Source of the DNA: Flavobacteriales bacterium UBA2306
GTDB taxonomy: Bacteria > Bacteroidota > Bacteroidia > Flavobacteriales > Weeksellaceae
Length of the DNA stretch: 64,000 nucleotides
Assembly (NCBI GenBank): GCA_002345565.1
Contig: DDVS01000002.1
Coordinates: forward strand, 355,605-419,604
Direction: 5' to 3'
Under the pieces are notes generated by a model. That model did not search any database and was not told the DNA's origin. It saw nothing but the letters and a program-made list of their open reading frames with translations. Numbering within the stretch: the stretch's first letter is position 1; the number at the start of each line of letters is the position of its first letter. Positions 25,215-34,702 of this stretch are shown one piece after another. Made by a program: the position numbers and the translations under genes.

Positions 25215-26750
25215 ATGAAAAGAAATATATCTTTGCTTTTTGTCCTTTTTTCGTTCACTGTTTCCAAGGCTCAGATTGAAGAAAAAAAACTCGACGAACT
25301 TATTCAGAATTCACTTAAAACATTTGATGTTCCCGGGATGTCTGTTGGTGTTGTAAAAGACGGAAAACTAATCTATGCTAAAGGTTTTGGCGTTCGTTCA
25401 CTTAAAAATAATCAGCCGATGGATGATAATACTTTGGTTGGAATTGCTTCTAATAGTAAAGGTTTCACTTGTACGGCTTTAGCGATTTTAGCAGATGAAG
25501 GTAAAATAAATTGGGATGATAAAGTGACAAAATATATCCCAGAATTTCAAATGGCTGATCCTTATGTTTCTCAGAATGTGACGATAAAAGATTTGGTAAC
25601 ACATAGAGCTGGATTAGGATTGGGTCAAGGTGATTTGATGTTTTTTCCAGAAGGTGGAAATCTGACGGTGAATGATATAGTTCATAATGTGAGATATCTT
25701 AAACCAGAAAATCCTTTTCGCACAACTTTGGATTATAATAATATAATGTTCATTGTGGCTGGAGAAGTGATTCACAGAGTATCCGGTTTGCAATGGGCGG
25801 ATTTTATCGAGCAGAGAATTATGAAACCTGTTGGAATGACAGCGAGTTTTGGGTCTTATAACAGAGCAAAAAATTCACAAAATATTATCGATGCACACGC
25901 TCCGGTTGACGGAAAAGCGATTGCTGTTCCTCACGATTGGAACGAAACGGCTAACGCTGCAGGTGGAATTATGAGTAACATCCAAGATATGACGACTTGG
26001 GCAAACTTTCTTCTGAATGGCTTTGTAACCAAAGACGGAAAACGTTTGGTTTCTGAGAAAAATGCTCACGAACTTTGGAGTCTTCAGATTCCGGATAAAG
26101 TTGGGATAACGTCTCCTTATGATACGCATTTTTATGGCTATGGATTAGGTTGGTTTTTGAGTGATGTGAAAGGTCATTTGCAAGTTCAGCATTCCGGAGG
26201 TTTGATTGGGACTGTAACGCATTTTACGTTGATTCCGGATTTGAAACTTGGAATTGTGGTTTTGACGAATCAACAGTCTGGTGCAGCATTCTCTACAATC
26301 ACAAACTCTGTGAAAGATGCTTATCTCGGAGTTGAAAATCGCGATTGGTTAAAACTTTATGGCGACAGAAATAAAAAAAATGAAGAGACTTTTGCAAAAC
26401 AAAAGAAAGAGGTTTATGATAAGGCTTCAAAATTCAAATCTGATTTGAAAGATGACCAATTTATCGGCTGGTACAAAGATGATTGGTTCGGGATTGTTGA
26501 GGTTTCTAAACAAGGCAAAGGTTATAGAATTATCTCTAAATCTTCTCCAAGACTAAAAGGTGATTTGATCCCATATTCAGCTAATTCTTTTGTTGCAAAA
26601 TGGGATGACAGAAGTTATGATGCTGATGCGTTTTTTACTCTAAATTTTGATGAAAACGGAAAAGCGACTTCTGCGAAAATGAAACCCATCTCTGATGTGA
26701 CAGATTTTAGTTTTGATTTTGAGGATTTGGATTTGAAGAAGATTAATTAG
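25215..26750 (+). CDS. Secreted serine hydrolase, class C beta-lactamase family
   Basis: A 511-aa protein with a signal peptide (KRNISLLFVLFSFTVSKAQ). Penicillin-recognising motifs: SNSK (SxxK, about residue 78), YNN (YxN, about 174) and HSGG (about 325). A C-terminal extension (about 395-511, FKSDLKDDQFIGWYKDDWFG) matches the DUF3471-type domain found in Bacteroidota homologs. These proteins are often peptidases or esterases rather than true beta-lactamases, so resistance cannot be inferred. It is convergent with the PLP acyltransferase gene, with a terminator between. Confidence 0.87.
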   Translation: MKRNISLLFVLFSFTVSKAQIEEKKLDELIQNSLKTFDVPGMSVGVVKDGKLIYAKGFGVRSLKNNQPMDDNTLVGIASNSKGFTCTALAILADEGKINWDDKVTKYIPEFQMADPYVSQNVTIKDLVTHRAGLGLGQGDLMFFPEGGNLTVNDIVHNVRYLKPENPFRTTLDYNNIMFIVAGEVIHRVSGLQWADFIEQRIMKPVGMTASFGSYNRAKNSQNIIDAHAPVDGKAIAVPHDWNETANAAGGIMSNIQDMTTWANFLLNGFVTKDGKRLVSEKNAHELWSLQIPDKVGITSPYDTHFYGYGLGWFLSDVKGHLQVQHSGGLIGTVTHFTLIPDLKLGIVVLTNQQSGAAFSTITNSVKDAYLGVENRDWLKLYGDRNKKNEETFAKQKKEVYDKASKFKSDLKDDQFIGWYKDDWFGIVEVSKQGKGYRIISKSSPRLKGDLIPYSANSFVAKWDDRSYDADAFFTLNFDENGKATSAKMKPISDVTDFSFDFEDLDLKKIN

Positions 26751-26770
26751 AAAAGTTATTTGATAAAATA

Positions 26771-26803
26771 AAAACGCCTAAACAATTTTTGTTAAGGCGT
26801 TTT
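26771..26803. terminator. Bidirectional intrinsic terminator
   Basis: AAAACGCCTAAAC and GTTAAGGCGTTTT arms with one mismatch and a seven-base loop, between convergent genes. Confidence 0.85.
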
Positions 26804-26826
26804 ATATTTCTAAGAATTAGACCTGA

Positions 26827-28098
26827 TTAAATTGGTTTGAATTCTAAGTTTTGTTCTTTCAATAATTTAGCTTCAGCTTCTTTGTAATAACCGTTTGCTA
26901 ACTTGTTGTAAATCGATTCGAAAGCAGAAAGTGTTTCGTTGATTTCAGCATCGGTATGAGATGCGGTTGGAATTAATCTTAATAAAATCATTCCTTTTGG
27001 AATTACCGGATAAACCACAACAGATGTGAAAATCCCGTAATCTTCTCTTAATTCTTTAACTAATAAAGTTGCTTCTACAGGCGTTCCTTGGATGAAAACC
27101 GGCGTTACACAAGTATTGGTATCTCCAAGATTATAACCGATTTTTTTCAATCCGCCTTGTAGTTTTTCAACGTTTTCCCAAAGTTTAGCTTTGATTTCAG
27201 GTCTTGTTCTCAAAAGTTCTAATCTCTTCAAACCTCCGATTACCATTGGCATTGTCAAAGATTTAGCAAAAATCTGAGATCTTAAGTTGAATTTCAAATA
27301 ACGGATAATTTCTTTATCTCCAGCCAAGAACGCTCCGAAACCTGCCATAGACTTAGCAAAAGTAGAGAAATAAACGTCAATCTGATCTTGACAACCTTGC
27401 TCTTCTCCAGCTCCTGCGCCAGTTTCTCCCAATGTCCCGAATCCGTGCGCATCGTCCACCAAGATTCTGAATTTATATTTGTCTTTAAGAGCGCAGATTT
27501 CTTTCAATTTACCTTGTTGTCCTCTCATTCCGAAAACTCCTTCGGTAATTACCAAGATTCCGCCTCCTGTTTCTTCAGTTACTTTTTGAGCTCTGATTAA
27601 GTTCTTTTCAAAACTTGCAATATCGTTGTGTCTGTAAGTGAAACGTTTTCCGGCGTGTAATCTAACACCGTCCACGATACAAGCGTGAGAATCTACGTCG
27701 TAAACAATCACGTCATTTCTTGAAACCAAAGCATCGATACAAGAAACCATTCCTTGGTAACCGAAATTCAAAAGATAAGCGGATTCTTTTTGAACAAATT
27801 CTGCCAATTCTCTTTCCAATTGCAAATGCTGTTCAGTTTCTCCGGACATTGCTCTAGCTCCCATTGGATAAAACATTCCAAATTCTGCAGCGGCTTTGGC
27901 GTCAGCTTCTAAAACTTCAGGATGATTACACATTCCCAAATAATCATTAGCGCTCCAAAAGATAACATCTTTCCCCTGGAATTTCATTCTTGGGCCAATT
28001 GGTCCTTCTAATCTTGGGAAAATATAGTATCCTTCGCCATAATCTGCAAATTGTCCTAGAGGACCTGGATTTTGTTTTATTCTTTCAAAAATGTCCAT
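26827..28098 (-). CDS. PLP-dependent alpha-oxoamine synthase; possible cysteate or serine acyltransferase
   Basis: A 423-aa fold-type I PLP enzyme. Features: SANDYLGMCNHPEV (about 48), DSHACIVDGVRLHAG (about 145), DDAHGFGTLGETGAG (about 218) and the PLP lysine in STFAKSMAGFGAF (about 248). The family joins an acyl-CoA or acyl-ACP to an amino acid with loss of CO2: glycine (2-amino-3-ketobutyrate ligase), serine (sphingolipid base) or cysteate (capnine base of sulfonolipids). A cysteine-synthase-like gene lies directly upstream on the same strand, which favours cysteate. This is inference; the sequence alone does not set the substrate. Confidence 0.8.
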   Translation of the reverse strand: MDIFERIKQNPGPLGQFADYGEGYYIFPRLEGPIGPRMKFQGKDVIFWSANDYLGMCNHPEVLEADAKAAAEFGMFYPMGARAMSGETEQHLQLERELAEFVQKESAYLLNFGYQGMVSCIDALVSRNDVIVYDVDSHACIVDGVRLHAGKRFTYRHNDIASFEKNLIRAQKVTEETGGGILVITEGVFGMRGQQGKLKEICALKDKYKFRILVDDAHGFGTLGETGAGAGEEQGCQDQIDVYFSTFAKSMAGFGAFLAGDKEIIRYLKFNLRSQIFAKSLTMPMVIGGLKRLELLRTRPEIKAKLWENVEKLQGGLKKIGYNLGDTNTCVTPVFIQGTPVEATLLVKELREDYGIFTSVVVYPVIPKGMILLRLIPTASHTDAEINETLSAFESIYNKLANGYYKEAEAKLLKEQNLEFKPI

Positions 28099-28131
28099 TT
28101 TTTCTAACTGATATTTTATATTGATTGAAAA

Positions 28132-28155
28132 AACCTTTTGTATTTACAAAAGGTT
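28132..28155 (-). terminator. Hairpin with T-run between the two PLP-enzyme genes
   Basis: AACCTTTTGT and ACAAAAGGTT arms, followed on the minus strand by six T bases. It would end part of the transcription from the cysteine-synthase-like gene before it reaches the acyltransferase gene. Confidence 0.65.
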
Positions 28156-28175
28156 ATAAATATTGTGATTCAATT

Positions 28176-29213
28176 TTATTTGATGATTTCTGTTTTGAAA
28201 ACTTCATCATAATTGTGGAAACAGTTGTTGATAAAGCCTTGTTCCTCCATCCATTTATCGCTGTAAACTTTGGTAATATAACGAGAACCGTGGTCGGGGA
28301 AAATCAAAACAATCAAGTCATCTGCTTTAAACTCGTGTGAATTAGCATACTGTATTAAAGCTTGAGTTACCGCACCAGTTGTGTAACCGCCCATAATCGC
28401 TTCTTTCAAAGCAATTTCACGGGTTCTGTATGCTGACATTTCGTCATTAACTCTTACATATTCATCAATCGTATCAAACAAAAGAGCGCCCGGAATTAGG
28501 TTTTTTCCAAGACCTTCAATCTGATAAGGGTGGATTTCTGTTTTATTAATTTTTCCTGTTTCGTGATAAGTTTTCAGAATAGAGCCATCTGCATCTACTC
28601 CAATAACTTTGATGTCAGGGTTTTGTTCTTTCAAATATTTTGCAGAGCCGGAAAGTGTTCCTCCAGTTCCTGTGCAAGCAAAAAGATGCGTGATTTTACC
28701 TTCGGTTTGTTTCCATATTTCAGGGCCTGTAGTCTGGTAATGGGCATCAATATTCAATTCGTTAAAATATTGATTGATGTAAACCGAGTTTGGGGTTTCT
28801 GCAGCAATTCTTTTAGCTACTTCGTAATAAGACCTGGGATCATCTGCAGGAACAGAAGCCGGGCAAACATAAACTGTTGCTCCGAGTGCTTTTAAATAGG
28901 CAATTTTTTCGGCCTTCGTTTTATCGCTAACTGCAAGAATACATTTGTAACCTTTTACGATACAAACCATTGCTATTGAAAAGCCTGTATTTCCGGAAGT
29001 GGTTTCTACGATTACAGAATCTGATTTTAGGATTCCCTGTCTTTCTGCATTTTCTATAATGTGAAGAGCGATTCTGTCTTTTGTAGAATGCCCCGGATTA
29101 TAAGATTCCAACTTAGCGTATACTGTCGCAGGAATGTCCTTGGTAACTTGATTTAATTTGACTAACGGTGAGTTACCAATTAAACCAAGAATATTATCGT
29201 GTACATTCGTCAT
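28176..29213 (-). CDS. Cysteine-synthase-family PLP enzyme; possible cysteate synthase
   Basis: A 345-aa fold-type II enzyme: the PLP lysine in GHSTKDRIALH (about residue 43), the substrate loop ETTSGNTGFSIA (about 70), and GTGGTLSGSAKYL for phosphate binding. It has a C-terminal extension (YSDKWMEEQGFINN) beyond housekeeping CysK/CysM. The active-site loop differs from classic cysteine synthase, so a different nucleophile (for example sulfite giving cysteate) is possible. It is 77 bp upstream of the acyltransferase gene on the same strand. Plain O-acetylserine sulfhydrylase or cystathionine synthase remain alternatives. Confidence 0.8.
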   Translation of the reverse strand: MTNVHDNILGLIGNSPLVKLNQVTKDIPATVYAKLESYNPGHSTKDRIALHIIENAERQGILKSDSVIVETTSGNTGFSIAMVCIVKGYKCILAVSDKTKAEKIAYLKALGATVYVCPASVPADDPRSYYEVAKRIAAETPNSVYINQYFNELNIDAHYQTTGPEIWKQTEGKITHLFACTGTGGTLSGSAKYLKEQNPDIKVIGVDADGSILKTYHETGKINKTEIHPYQIEGLGKNLIPGALLFDTIDEYVRVNDEMSAYRTREIALKEAIMGGYTTGAVTQALIQYANSHEFKADDLIVLIFPDHGSRYITKVYSDKWMEEQGFINNCFHNYDEVFKTEIIK

Positions 29214-29245
29214 TTTATATCATTTTTTCTCTCAAAAACTGTCTG

Positions 29246-29253
29246 CAAAAATA
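29246..29253 (-). promoter_or_regulatory. -7 box for the cysteine-synthase-like gene
   Basis: TATTTTTG on the minus strand, 33 bp upstream of the ATG. There is no TTG at a standard distance. Confidence 0.4.
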
Positions 29254-29433
29254 AAAAAAAAATTGCAATGTTTTTATTTTTACATCCTCAATCTGATTTT
29301 AATCAAGATTTTTATTAAAAAACCAATTGTTTTTCTGAGGTTTTCCAAAAATCAATTCAAAATTTAATTTTTGTTAAAAACTTAAAATAACTGAATCAAA
29401 AACATTAATTTCGCCGATATTTCATTTTCTAGT

Positions 29434-32400
29434 ATGAAGAATTGGACTTTTAAACAGTGGAACACCATTCTTGGATGGGTCATTTTTGTAATCGCATTTT
29501 TTACTTATTTATCAACGATAGAACCTAATTTCAGTTTTTGGGATTGTGGAGAATACATTTCTTCCGCGGTTAAACTAGAAGTGACTCACGCACCGGGAGC
29601 AGCGTTGTTTCAGCTGGTGGGAGCGGTTGTAGCGTTATTTGCGTTTGGTAACGGACAACATTATTCGTTGGCGATTAATGCGATGTCTGCATTGTTTAGT
29701 GCATTTACCATTCTGTTTTTATTCTGGACCATTACGCATCTTGTAAGAAGATTATTGAATAAAGAATTTGAAAATATCTCAGTTACCGAAGAGATTGGCG
29801 TTTTGTTCGCCGGGGCAGTCGGTGCTTTGTGTTTTACGTTTTCTGACACATTTTGGTTTTCTGCAGTGGAAGGGGAAGTTTACTCTATGGCGAGTCTTTT
29901 CATTGCATTAATTGTGTGGTTAATCACAAAATGGGAAAACGATTATAAAGAAAACGATAACGAAAGATGGATTATTCTTCTCTTTTTCGTGATTGGACTT
30001 TCTGTAGGGGTGCATATGATGTGTATGTTGGCTTTGCCTGCCGTTTGTTTGATCTATTATACAAGAAATTACACCTTCACCTGGAAATCTTTTCTTTGGG
30101 CGAATGTCATTACATTGGTGATTTTAGGAATTGTTTTCAAAGGGATTTTCCCGATGATTATGACCTTGTTCGGTAAGTCAGAAGTTTTCTTTGTTAACGG
30201 ACTTGGATTGCCTTTCCACTCCGGAACTATTTTTGCGTTCGTTATTTTGTCGGTTCTTTGTTATCTTTTGGTTTCTTATACCAGAAAAACTGGGAAATCG
30301 CTTTACCAAACTATTGCATTATCCGTTGTTTTTATGATGATTGGTTTCTCTTGCTGGTTGGTAATCCCCATCAGAGCAAATGCTAATCCTCCAATGAACC
30401 TTAATGACCCGGACAATGCTTTGGGAATGTTGGATTATTACAACCGTGAACAATATGGTGATTGGCCGACTTTCTACGGTCAAAACTATACGGCTTTTCT
30501 AGATCCGAACGGAATCGAGAAAAATGAAGACGGAAGCTATAAAACGGTAAAAACTGGTGATACTTACGAAAGAGACCCACAAACTGGCCGATACAGATTG
30601 GTAGGAGAGAAGTTCAATTATGTTTATAGCAAAGAGCATGTGGGATTTTTTCCAAGAATGTTTAGTGAGGATAAATCGGTCATGCCAAATTACATTTCGA
30701 TGTATGGAGCGCCGAATTTTACTTTCAATTATGGAAATGAACAAATCTCCGAAAGTCCGGAAGCCAAACAATTCTTTGATGAGCTTCGTCAAAAATACGA
30801 GAACGGAACTATCAAAATGGATGATTATCTGAAAGCAAAACAATTTGGATTGATCAATGTTCAGAAACCGACATTAGCACAAAACTTAGATTATTTCATT
30901 ACGTTCCAGAATTACTTCTACTTCGGTAGATATCTGCTTTGGAATTTCTCTGGTCGTCAGAATGATTTAGAAGGTCATATGGAAAACACAAACGGGAACT
31001 TCATTACAGGTATTCCTTTTATTGATAATAATATGTGGGGCGACCAAGGCGAGATGCCAGCCAAATTCCAGAACACAAGTACGGTGAAGTTCTTTATGCT
31101 CCCTTTGATTTTGGGATTGTTAGGATTCTTCTTCCAGCTTAATAAAGATTTTGGACGTTTCTATGCGATTCTATCATTGTTTATATTAACGAGTGTCGGA
31201 ATTGTATTTTATACAGGTGTTAAACCATTTGAACCAAGAGAAAGAGATTATGCGATGGTAGGTTCGTTCTACGCCTTTGCCATTTGGATAGGATTGGGCG
31301 TTGCAGCGATTTATTGGTTCTTGCAGAAAAAAGTGAAACAGAAATCTGCTCAGATTGCAATTGGAGTTATATTAATGGGAATTCCTTTGATGATGGGCTT
31401 CCAGAACTATAATGTTCACGATAGAAGTGGGCGTTATACAGCTTACGATTATGCGTATTCCAGTTTAAAATCGCTTCCGAAAAACGACATTATGTTTGTT
31501 TACGGAGACAATGATACCTATCCGGTTTGGGCCATTCAGGAGACTGAGGAGTTTCGTCCGGATGTAAAAGTGGTGAATTTTACACTACTTTCTACACCTT
31601 GGAATATCGATCAGGTAAAGAGAAGAACTTACAACTCTATGCCTGTTCCGTCCACTTTGACACATGAGGATTACAGAGAAGGTTCTAATGACCAGGTTTA
31701 TCTGATGTCAAAAGAGGATTGGAGTAATATCTTTGCCAATTTAAAAGACCAGGGCGCTCCAGATACAGAATTTGCAGCATTTAGAAAATATATGACTCAG
31801 GATTCTATGACGTTGAAAGATGCGGTTAATTTCCTGAAAATGAAATCACCTGAAAAAGATGAGGTGGTTAAAATGATTTTCGGGGAAGAACGTTATCAGA
31901 AATTCAACTTCCTTCCGGTTTCCAAATTCGTACTTCCAGTTAATGTTAATAATGCCGTGAAAGCGGGAATTATTACACCAGCCGAAGCTCAAAAAGCGGA
32001 AAAACAAATCATCATCAATTATAAAGGAACCAGTATGTTCAAAAATAATATGTTGATGATGGACATCCTCGCGAACTTCGATTGGAAACGCCCAATCAAC
32101 TTCTCAAGCGGAGGAATCTACGATCCAAGCAATCTATTCTTCCTATCCAATTATCTGAAATTTGATGGATTCAGTTACAGATTGGTTCCTGTGAAAACAG
32201 AAGAAGCTGTGAGTGGTGAGCTTGGAATGGTAAATGCGGATGAGCTCTATAACGTTGTGAAAAATTACAAATGGGGTAATTTCAAAGACCTTAAAACTCA
32301 TTTTGATGAGACTTGTACGCAGAATATAGCGGGCTACAGATCGTCTGCAAGTAGAGCGGCAGAAGCTTTGGTTCTGAAAGGTGAAAAGCAAAAAGCGATT

Positions 32401-32919
32401 GAAGTTCTTGATTTAGCAAGCAGAGAAATTCCGGTTTCAAAATATAATGATCCAAGATCTTTGAGCTCTATTGTTTATGCTTACATCGTTGCAGGACAAG
32501 AGCAAAAAGGATTGAAACTCGCAGAAGATCTTAAGAAAGGCATCTTCGAGGAATATGATTATTACACCAGATTGTCACCCCAATTTCAGGTTTATGCTGC
32601 AAGACAGATGAAAACTAAACCAATGGAATATTCTCTAGTTGTTGGTGCCGTTTCCGATGCTTATAATAAAATTGGACAGAAAGAAAAAGGCTACCAATAT
32701 CTTGTCAACTCTCTGAATGTAATTGATAAAAGATTCAATACATTTATCAAGGATTTGCAGGAGATGGGTAAAGAAAAAGCCTACAAAAAAGCTGATGATG
32801 TACAGAAAGTAACATCGTTCTACTCTTATCTTTTCGATATTATGAAGGACTATGACACGACTTACGAAGGTGAAAAGATGGATGAGATTACAAAGAAATT
32901 GATGAAAGTAACTCAATAA
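29434..32919 (+). CDS. DUF2723 multi-spanning membrane protein
   Basis: An 1161-aa protein. The N-terminal 680 residues have about a dozen hydrophobic helices with FSFWDCGEYISSAVKLEVTH near residue 30 and SDTFWFSAVEGEVY near 135, which mark the DUF2723 family. That family resembles GT-C glycosyltransferases (protein O-mannosyltransferase fold). The acidic residues in the first loop (DCGE) fit a GT-C catalytic site. The C-terminal 400 residues are soluble and helical, with TPR-like stretches. It may glycosylate exported proteins, but that is inference. A terminator follows at 32944. Confidence 0.82.
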   Translation: MKNWTFKQWNTILGWVIFVIAFFTYLSTIEPNFSFWDCGEYISSAVKLEVTHAPGAALFQLVGAVVALFAFGNGQHYSLAINAMSALFSAFTILFLFWTITHLVRRLLNKEFENISVTEEIGVLFAGAVGALCFTFSDTFWFSAVEGEVYSMASLFIALIVWLITKWENDYKENDNERWIILLFFVIGLSVGVHMMCMLALPAVCLIYYTRNYTFTWKSFLWANVITLVILGIVFKGIFPMIMTLFGKSEVFFVNGLGLPFHSGTIFAFVILSVLCYLLVSYTRKTGKSLYQTIALSVVFMMIGFSCWLVIPIRANANPPMNLNDPDNALGMLDYYNREQYGDWPTFYGQNYTAFLDPNGIEKNEDGSYKTVKTGDTYERDPQTGRYRLVGEKFNYVYSKEHVGFFPRMFSEDKSVMPNYISMYGAPNFTFNYGNEQISESPEAKQFFDELRQKYENGTIKMDDYLKAKQFGLINVQKPTLAQNLDYFITFQNYFYFGRYLLWNFSGRQNDLEGHMENTNGNFITGIPFIDNNMWGDQGEMPAKFQNTSTVKFFMLPLILGLLGFFFQLNKDFGRFYAILSLFILTSVGIVFYTGVKPFEPRERDYAMVGSFYAFAIWIGLGVAAIYWFLQKKVKQKSAQIAIGVILMGIPLMMGFQNYNVHDRSGRYTAYDYAYSSLKSLPKNDIMFVYGDNDTYPVWAIQETEEFRPDVKVVNFTLLSTPWNIDQVKRRTYNSMPVPSTLTHEDYREGSNDQVYLMSKEDWSNIFANLKDQGAPDTEFAAFRKYMTQDSMTLKDAVNFLKMKSPEKDEVVKMIFGEERYQKFNFLPVSKFVLPVNVNNAVKAGIITPAEAQKAEKQIIINYKGTSMFKNNMLMMDILANFDWKRPINFSSGGIYDPSNLFFLSNYLKFDGFSYRLVPVKTEEAVSGELGMVNADELYNVVKNYKWGNFKDLKTHFDETCTQNIAGYRSSASRAAEALVLKGEKQKAIEVLDLASREIPVSKYNDPRSLSSIVYAYIVAGQEQKGLKLAEDLKKGIFEEYDYYTRLSPQFQVYAARQMKTKPMEYSLVVGAVSDAYNKIGQKEKGYQYLVNSLNVIDKRFNTFIKDLQEMGKEKAYKKADDVQKVTSFYSYLFDIMKDYDTTYEGEKMDEITKKLMKVTQ

Positions 32920-32943
32920 AAACTTTTCTTCAAAAATAATATC

Positions 32944-32979
32944 AACCCTTTCAGAGTTTCAAACTTTGAAAGGGTTTTT
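32944..32979 (+). terminator. Intrinsic terminator after the DUF2723 gene
   Basis: AACCCTTTCAGAGTTT and AAACTTTGAAAGGGTT arms with a one-base centre (in practice a small loop), then a T-run. It closely resembles the terminator at 22991. Confidence 0.85.
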
Positions 32980-33015
32980 GTTTTAATTAATATCATCTGG
33001 TCTAAGTTTATAATG

Positions 33016-33023
33016 TAATTTTG
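33016..33023 (+). promoter_or_regulatory. -7 box before the nine-copy heptamer array
   Basis: TAATTTTG fits TAnnTTTG and ends 1 bp before the array. The start codon follows 66 bp later, so the whole leader would be the array. Confidence 0.5.
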
Positions 33024-33024
33024 C

Positions 33025-33087
33025 TAACATCTAACATCTAACATCTAACATCTAACATCTAACATCTAACATCTAACATCTAACATC
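33025..33087. repeat. Nine perfect copies of TAACATC upstream of a DUF1697 gene
   Basis: TAACATC is repeated nine times without error over 63 bp, and the ATG follows after a single T. This is the longest and cleanest 7-bp array in the window. Perfect copies suggest recent expansion and likely copy-number change between strains. Confidence 0.95.
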
Positions 33088-33088
33088 T

Positions 33089-33622
33089 ATGAAAAATTTT
33101 TGTGCTTTCCTCCGCGGTGTCAATGTCAAAGGAACTAATATGAAAATGGCTGACGTTTGCAAAGTCTTTTCGGAAGCAGGTGTTCAGAATGTTTCATCGG
33201 TGTTGGCAAGTGGAAATATTTTATTTCAGTCTGATAAAAACTCAACAGAACTGAAGACAATATTAGAAAAAACAATGTCACAGCATTTTGATTACGAAGC
33301 TTTTTTGTTTATTAAAGAGGAAGAAGAGATTAAAGATATCTTCAAAAATGATCCATTTCCTCCTATCGAAAATTTTCATAATTACATCTTCATCGGCAGT
33401 GAAAAAGTAGAAGAAACCTTATTCGAGGAATTTGAAAAATCTACCAAAGAAGAAGGTGAGCAAGGGAAAATTATTAATGGGATATTCTATTGGCAAGTTC
33501 CGAAAGGACAAACCCTCAATTCAACTTTCGGTAAGGTTTTGGGTAAAAAAAGTCTCAAAGATAAAATGACGAGCAGGAATGCTAATACGTTTGAGAAAAT
33601 CATCAATAAATTTGAGAAATAG
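33089..33622 (+). CDS. DUF1697 family protein
   Basis: A 177-aa protein with the family start FCAFLRGVNVKGTNMKMADV, the ASGNIL segment (about 45) and a C-terminal RNANTFEKI block. DUF1697 proteins are small cytoplasmic proteins of unknown function. Its untranslated leader appears to consist almost entirely of the heptamer array, which could tie expression to repeat number. Confidence 0.85.
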   Translation: MKNFCAFLRGVNVKGTNMKMADVCKVFSEAGVQNVSSVLASGNILFQSDKNSTELKTILEKTMSQHFDYEAFLFIKEEEEIKDIFKNDPFPPIENFHNYIFIGSEKVEETLFEEFEKSTKEEGEQGKIINGIFYWQVPKGQTLNSTFGKVLGKKSLKDKMTSRNANTFEKIINKFEK

Positions 33623-33679
33623 ATAATCTCAAACCTTTTGATAGTTTGAATTGGAAAAGATTTTCCTGCATTAATTCCG

Positions 33680-33687
33680 TATATTTG
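33680..33687 (+). promoter_or_regulatory. -7 box for kdsA
   Basis: TATATTTG, 57 bp upstream of the kdsA ATG. Between them lies a degenerate AAAATCT-type run. Confidence 0.45.
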
Positions 33688-33744
33688 TATCCTGATTTTA
33701 GAACATTTAAAATCTAAAATTCATAATTATAAAATCAAAAATAA

Positions 33745-34554
33745 ATGATACAATATCTTGATAACATTCATCACAAAGATTCCAAGAATTTTTTCCTAAT
33801 TGCTGGACCTTGCGCTATCGAAGATGAAACAATGGCTTTGCAAATCGCAGAACATATCGTGAAGCTTTCCGATAAATACAATATTCCTTATATCTTCAAA
33901 GGAAGTTTCAAAAAAGCGAACAGAAGCCGAGTAGATTCTTTCACAGGAATTGGCGATGAGAAAGCGTTGAAAATCCTTAGAAAAGTAGGGGAGACTTTCA
34001 ATGTTCCTACGACTACAGATATCCACGAGATTCCTCACGCGGCTATGGCGGCAGAATATGTGGATGTGTTGCAAATCCCAGCTTTCTTGGTTAGACAAAC
34101 CGATTTGTTGATTGCAGCGGCAGAAACAGGAAAAGCTGTAACACTTAAAAAAGGACAGTTTCTTTCTCCAGAAGCAATGAAGTTTGCTGTTCAGAAAGTG
34201 AAAGATTCTGGAAATGATAAAACAGCGATTATCGAAAGAGGTAATACTTTTGGCTACAGCGATTTGGTAGTAGATTTCCGTGGGATTCCGACGATGAGAG
34301 AATATTCTCCGGTGATTTTGGATGTTACACACTCTCTACAACAACCGAATCAGAACTCTGGTGTTACAGGCGGAAGACCAGAATTGATTGAAACGATTGC
34401 AAAAGCAGGAATTGCAGTAGGCGCAGATGGATTATTCATCGAGACACATCCAGACCCTTCAGTAGCAAAATCTGATGGTGCAAATATGTTGAAATTGGAT
34501 CTTTTGGATGGCTTACTTGGAAAGCTAACGAGAATCAGAGAAGCTATATTATAA
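33745..34554 (+). CDS. kdsA: 3-deoxy-8-phosphooctulonate synthase (KDO8P synthase)
   Basis: A 269-aa enzyme that joins phosphoenolpyruvate and arabinose 5-phosphate to make KDO 8-phosphate for lipopolysaccharide. Signatures: IAGPCAIED (about 20), FKGSFKKANRSR, TDIHE, IPAFLVRQTDLL and FIETHPDP. The Cys in IAGPC marks the metal-dependent class (as in Aquifex) rather than the E. coli class, which has Asn there. The other metal ligands (His in DVTHSLQ, Glu in FIETHP, Asp in KSDGAN) are also present. A terminator follows. Confidence 0.96.
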   Translation: MIQYLDNIHHKDSKNFFLIAGPCAIEDETMALQIAEHIVKLSDKYNIPYIFKGSFKKANRSRVDSFTGIGDEKALKILRKVGETFNVPTTTDIHEIPHAAMAAEYVDVLQIPAFLVRQTDLLIAAAETGKAVTLKKGQFLSPEAMKFAVQKVKDSGNDKTAIIERGNTFGYSDLVVDFRGIPTMREYSPVILDVTHSLQQPNQNSGVTGGRPELIETIAKAGIAVGADGLFIETHPDPSVAKSDGANMLKLDLLDGLLGKLTRIREAIL

Positions 34555-34560
34555 GAATTG

Positions 34561-34586
34561 AAAGTCCGGTTTTGCCGGACTTTTTT
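34561..34586 (+). terminator. Intrinsic terminator after kdsA
   Basis: AAAGTCCGG and CCGGACTTT arms with a TTTTG loop and a T-run. Confidence 0.9.
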
Positions 34587-34702
34587 ATTAAATTCAGTTT
34601 TTCGTATAAGATTTACAAATATTCTTTCGTTCTTTGTATTAATTGCTATTTTTGTTCATTCAAGATTGCATTAAAAATAAATTCAGATAAAAAACTACAA
34701 CA

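Noticed and set aside
25215..26750. True beta-lactamase giving drug resistance
   Set aside because: The serine hydrolase motifs are shared by peptidases and esterases; the C-terminal extension and context do not support a resistance role.
33025..33087. CRISPR-like array
   Set aside because: Units are 7 bp with no unique spacers and no cas genes nearby. It is a simple tandem repeat.
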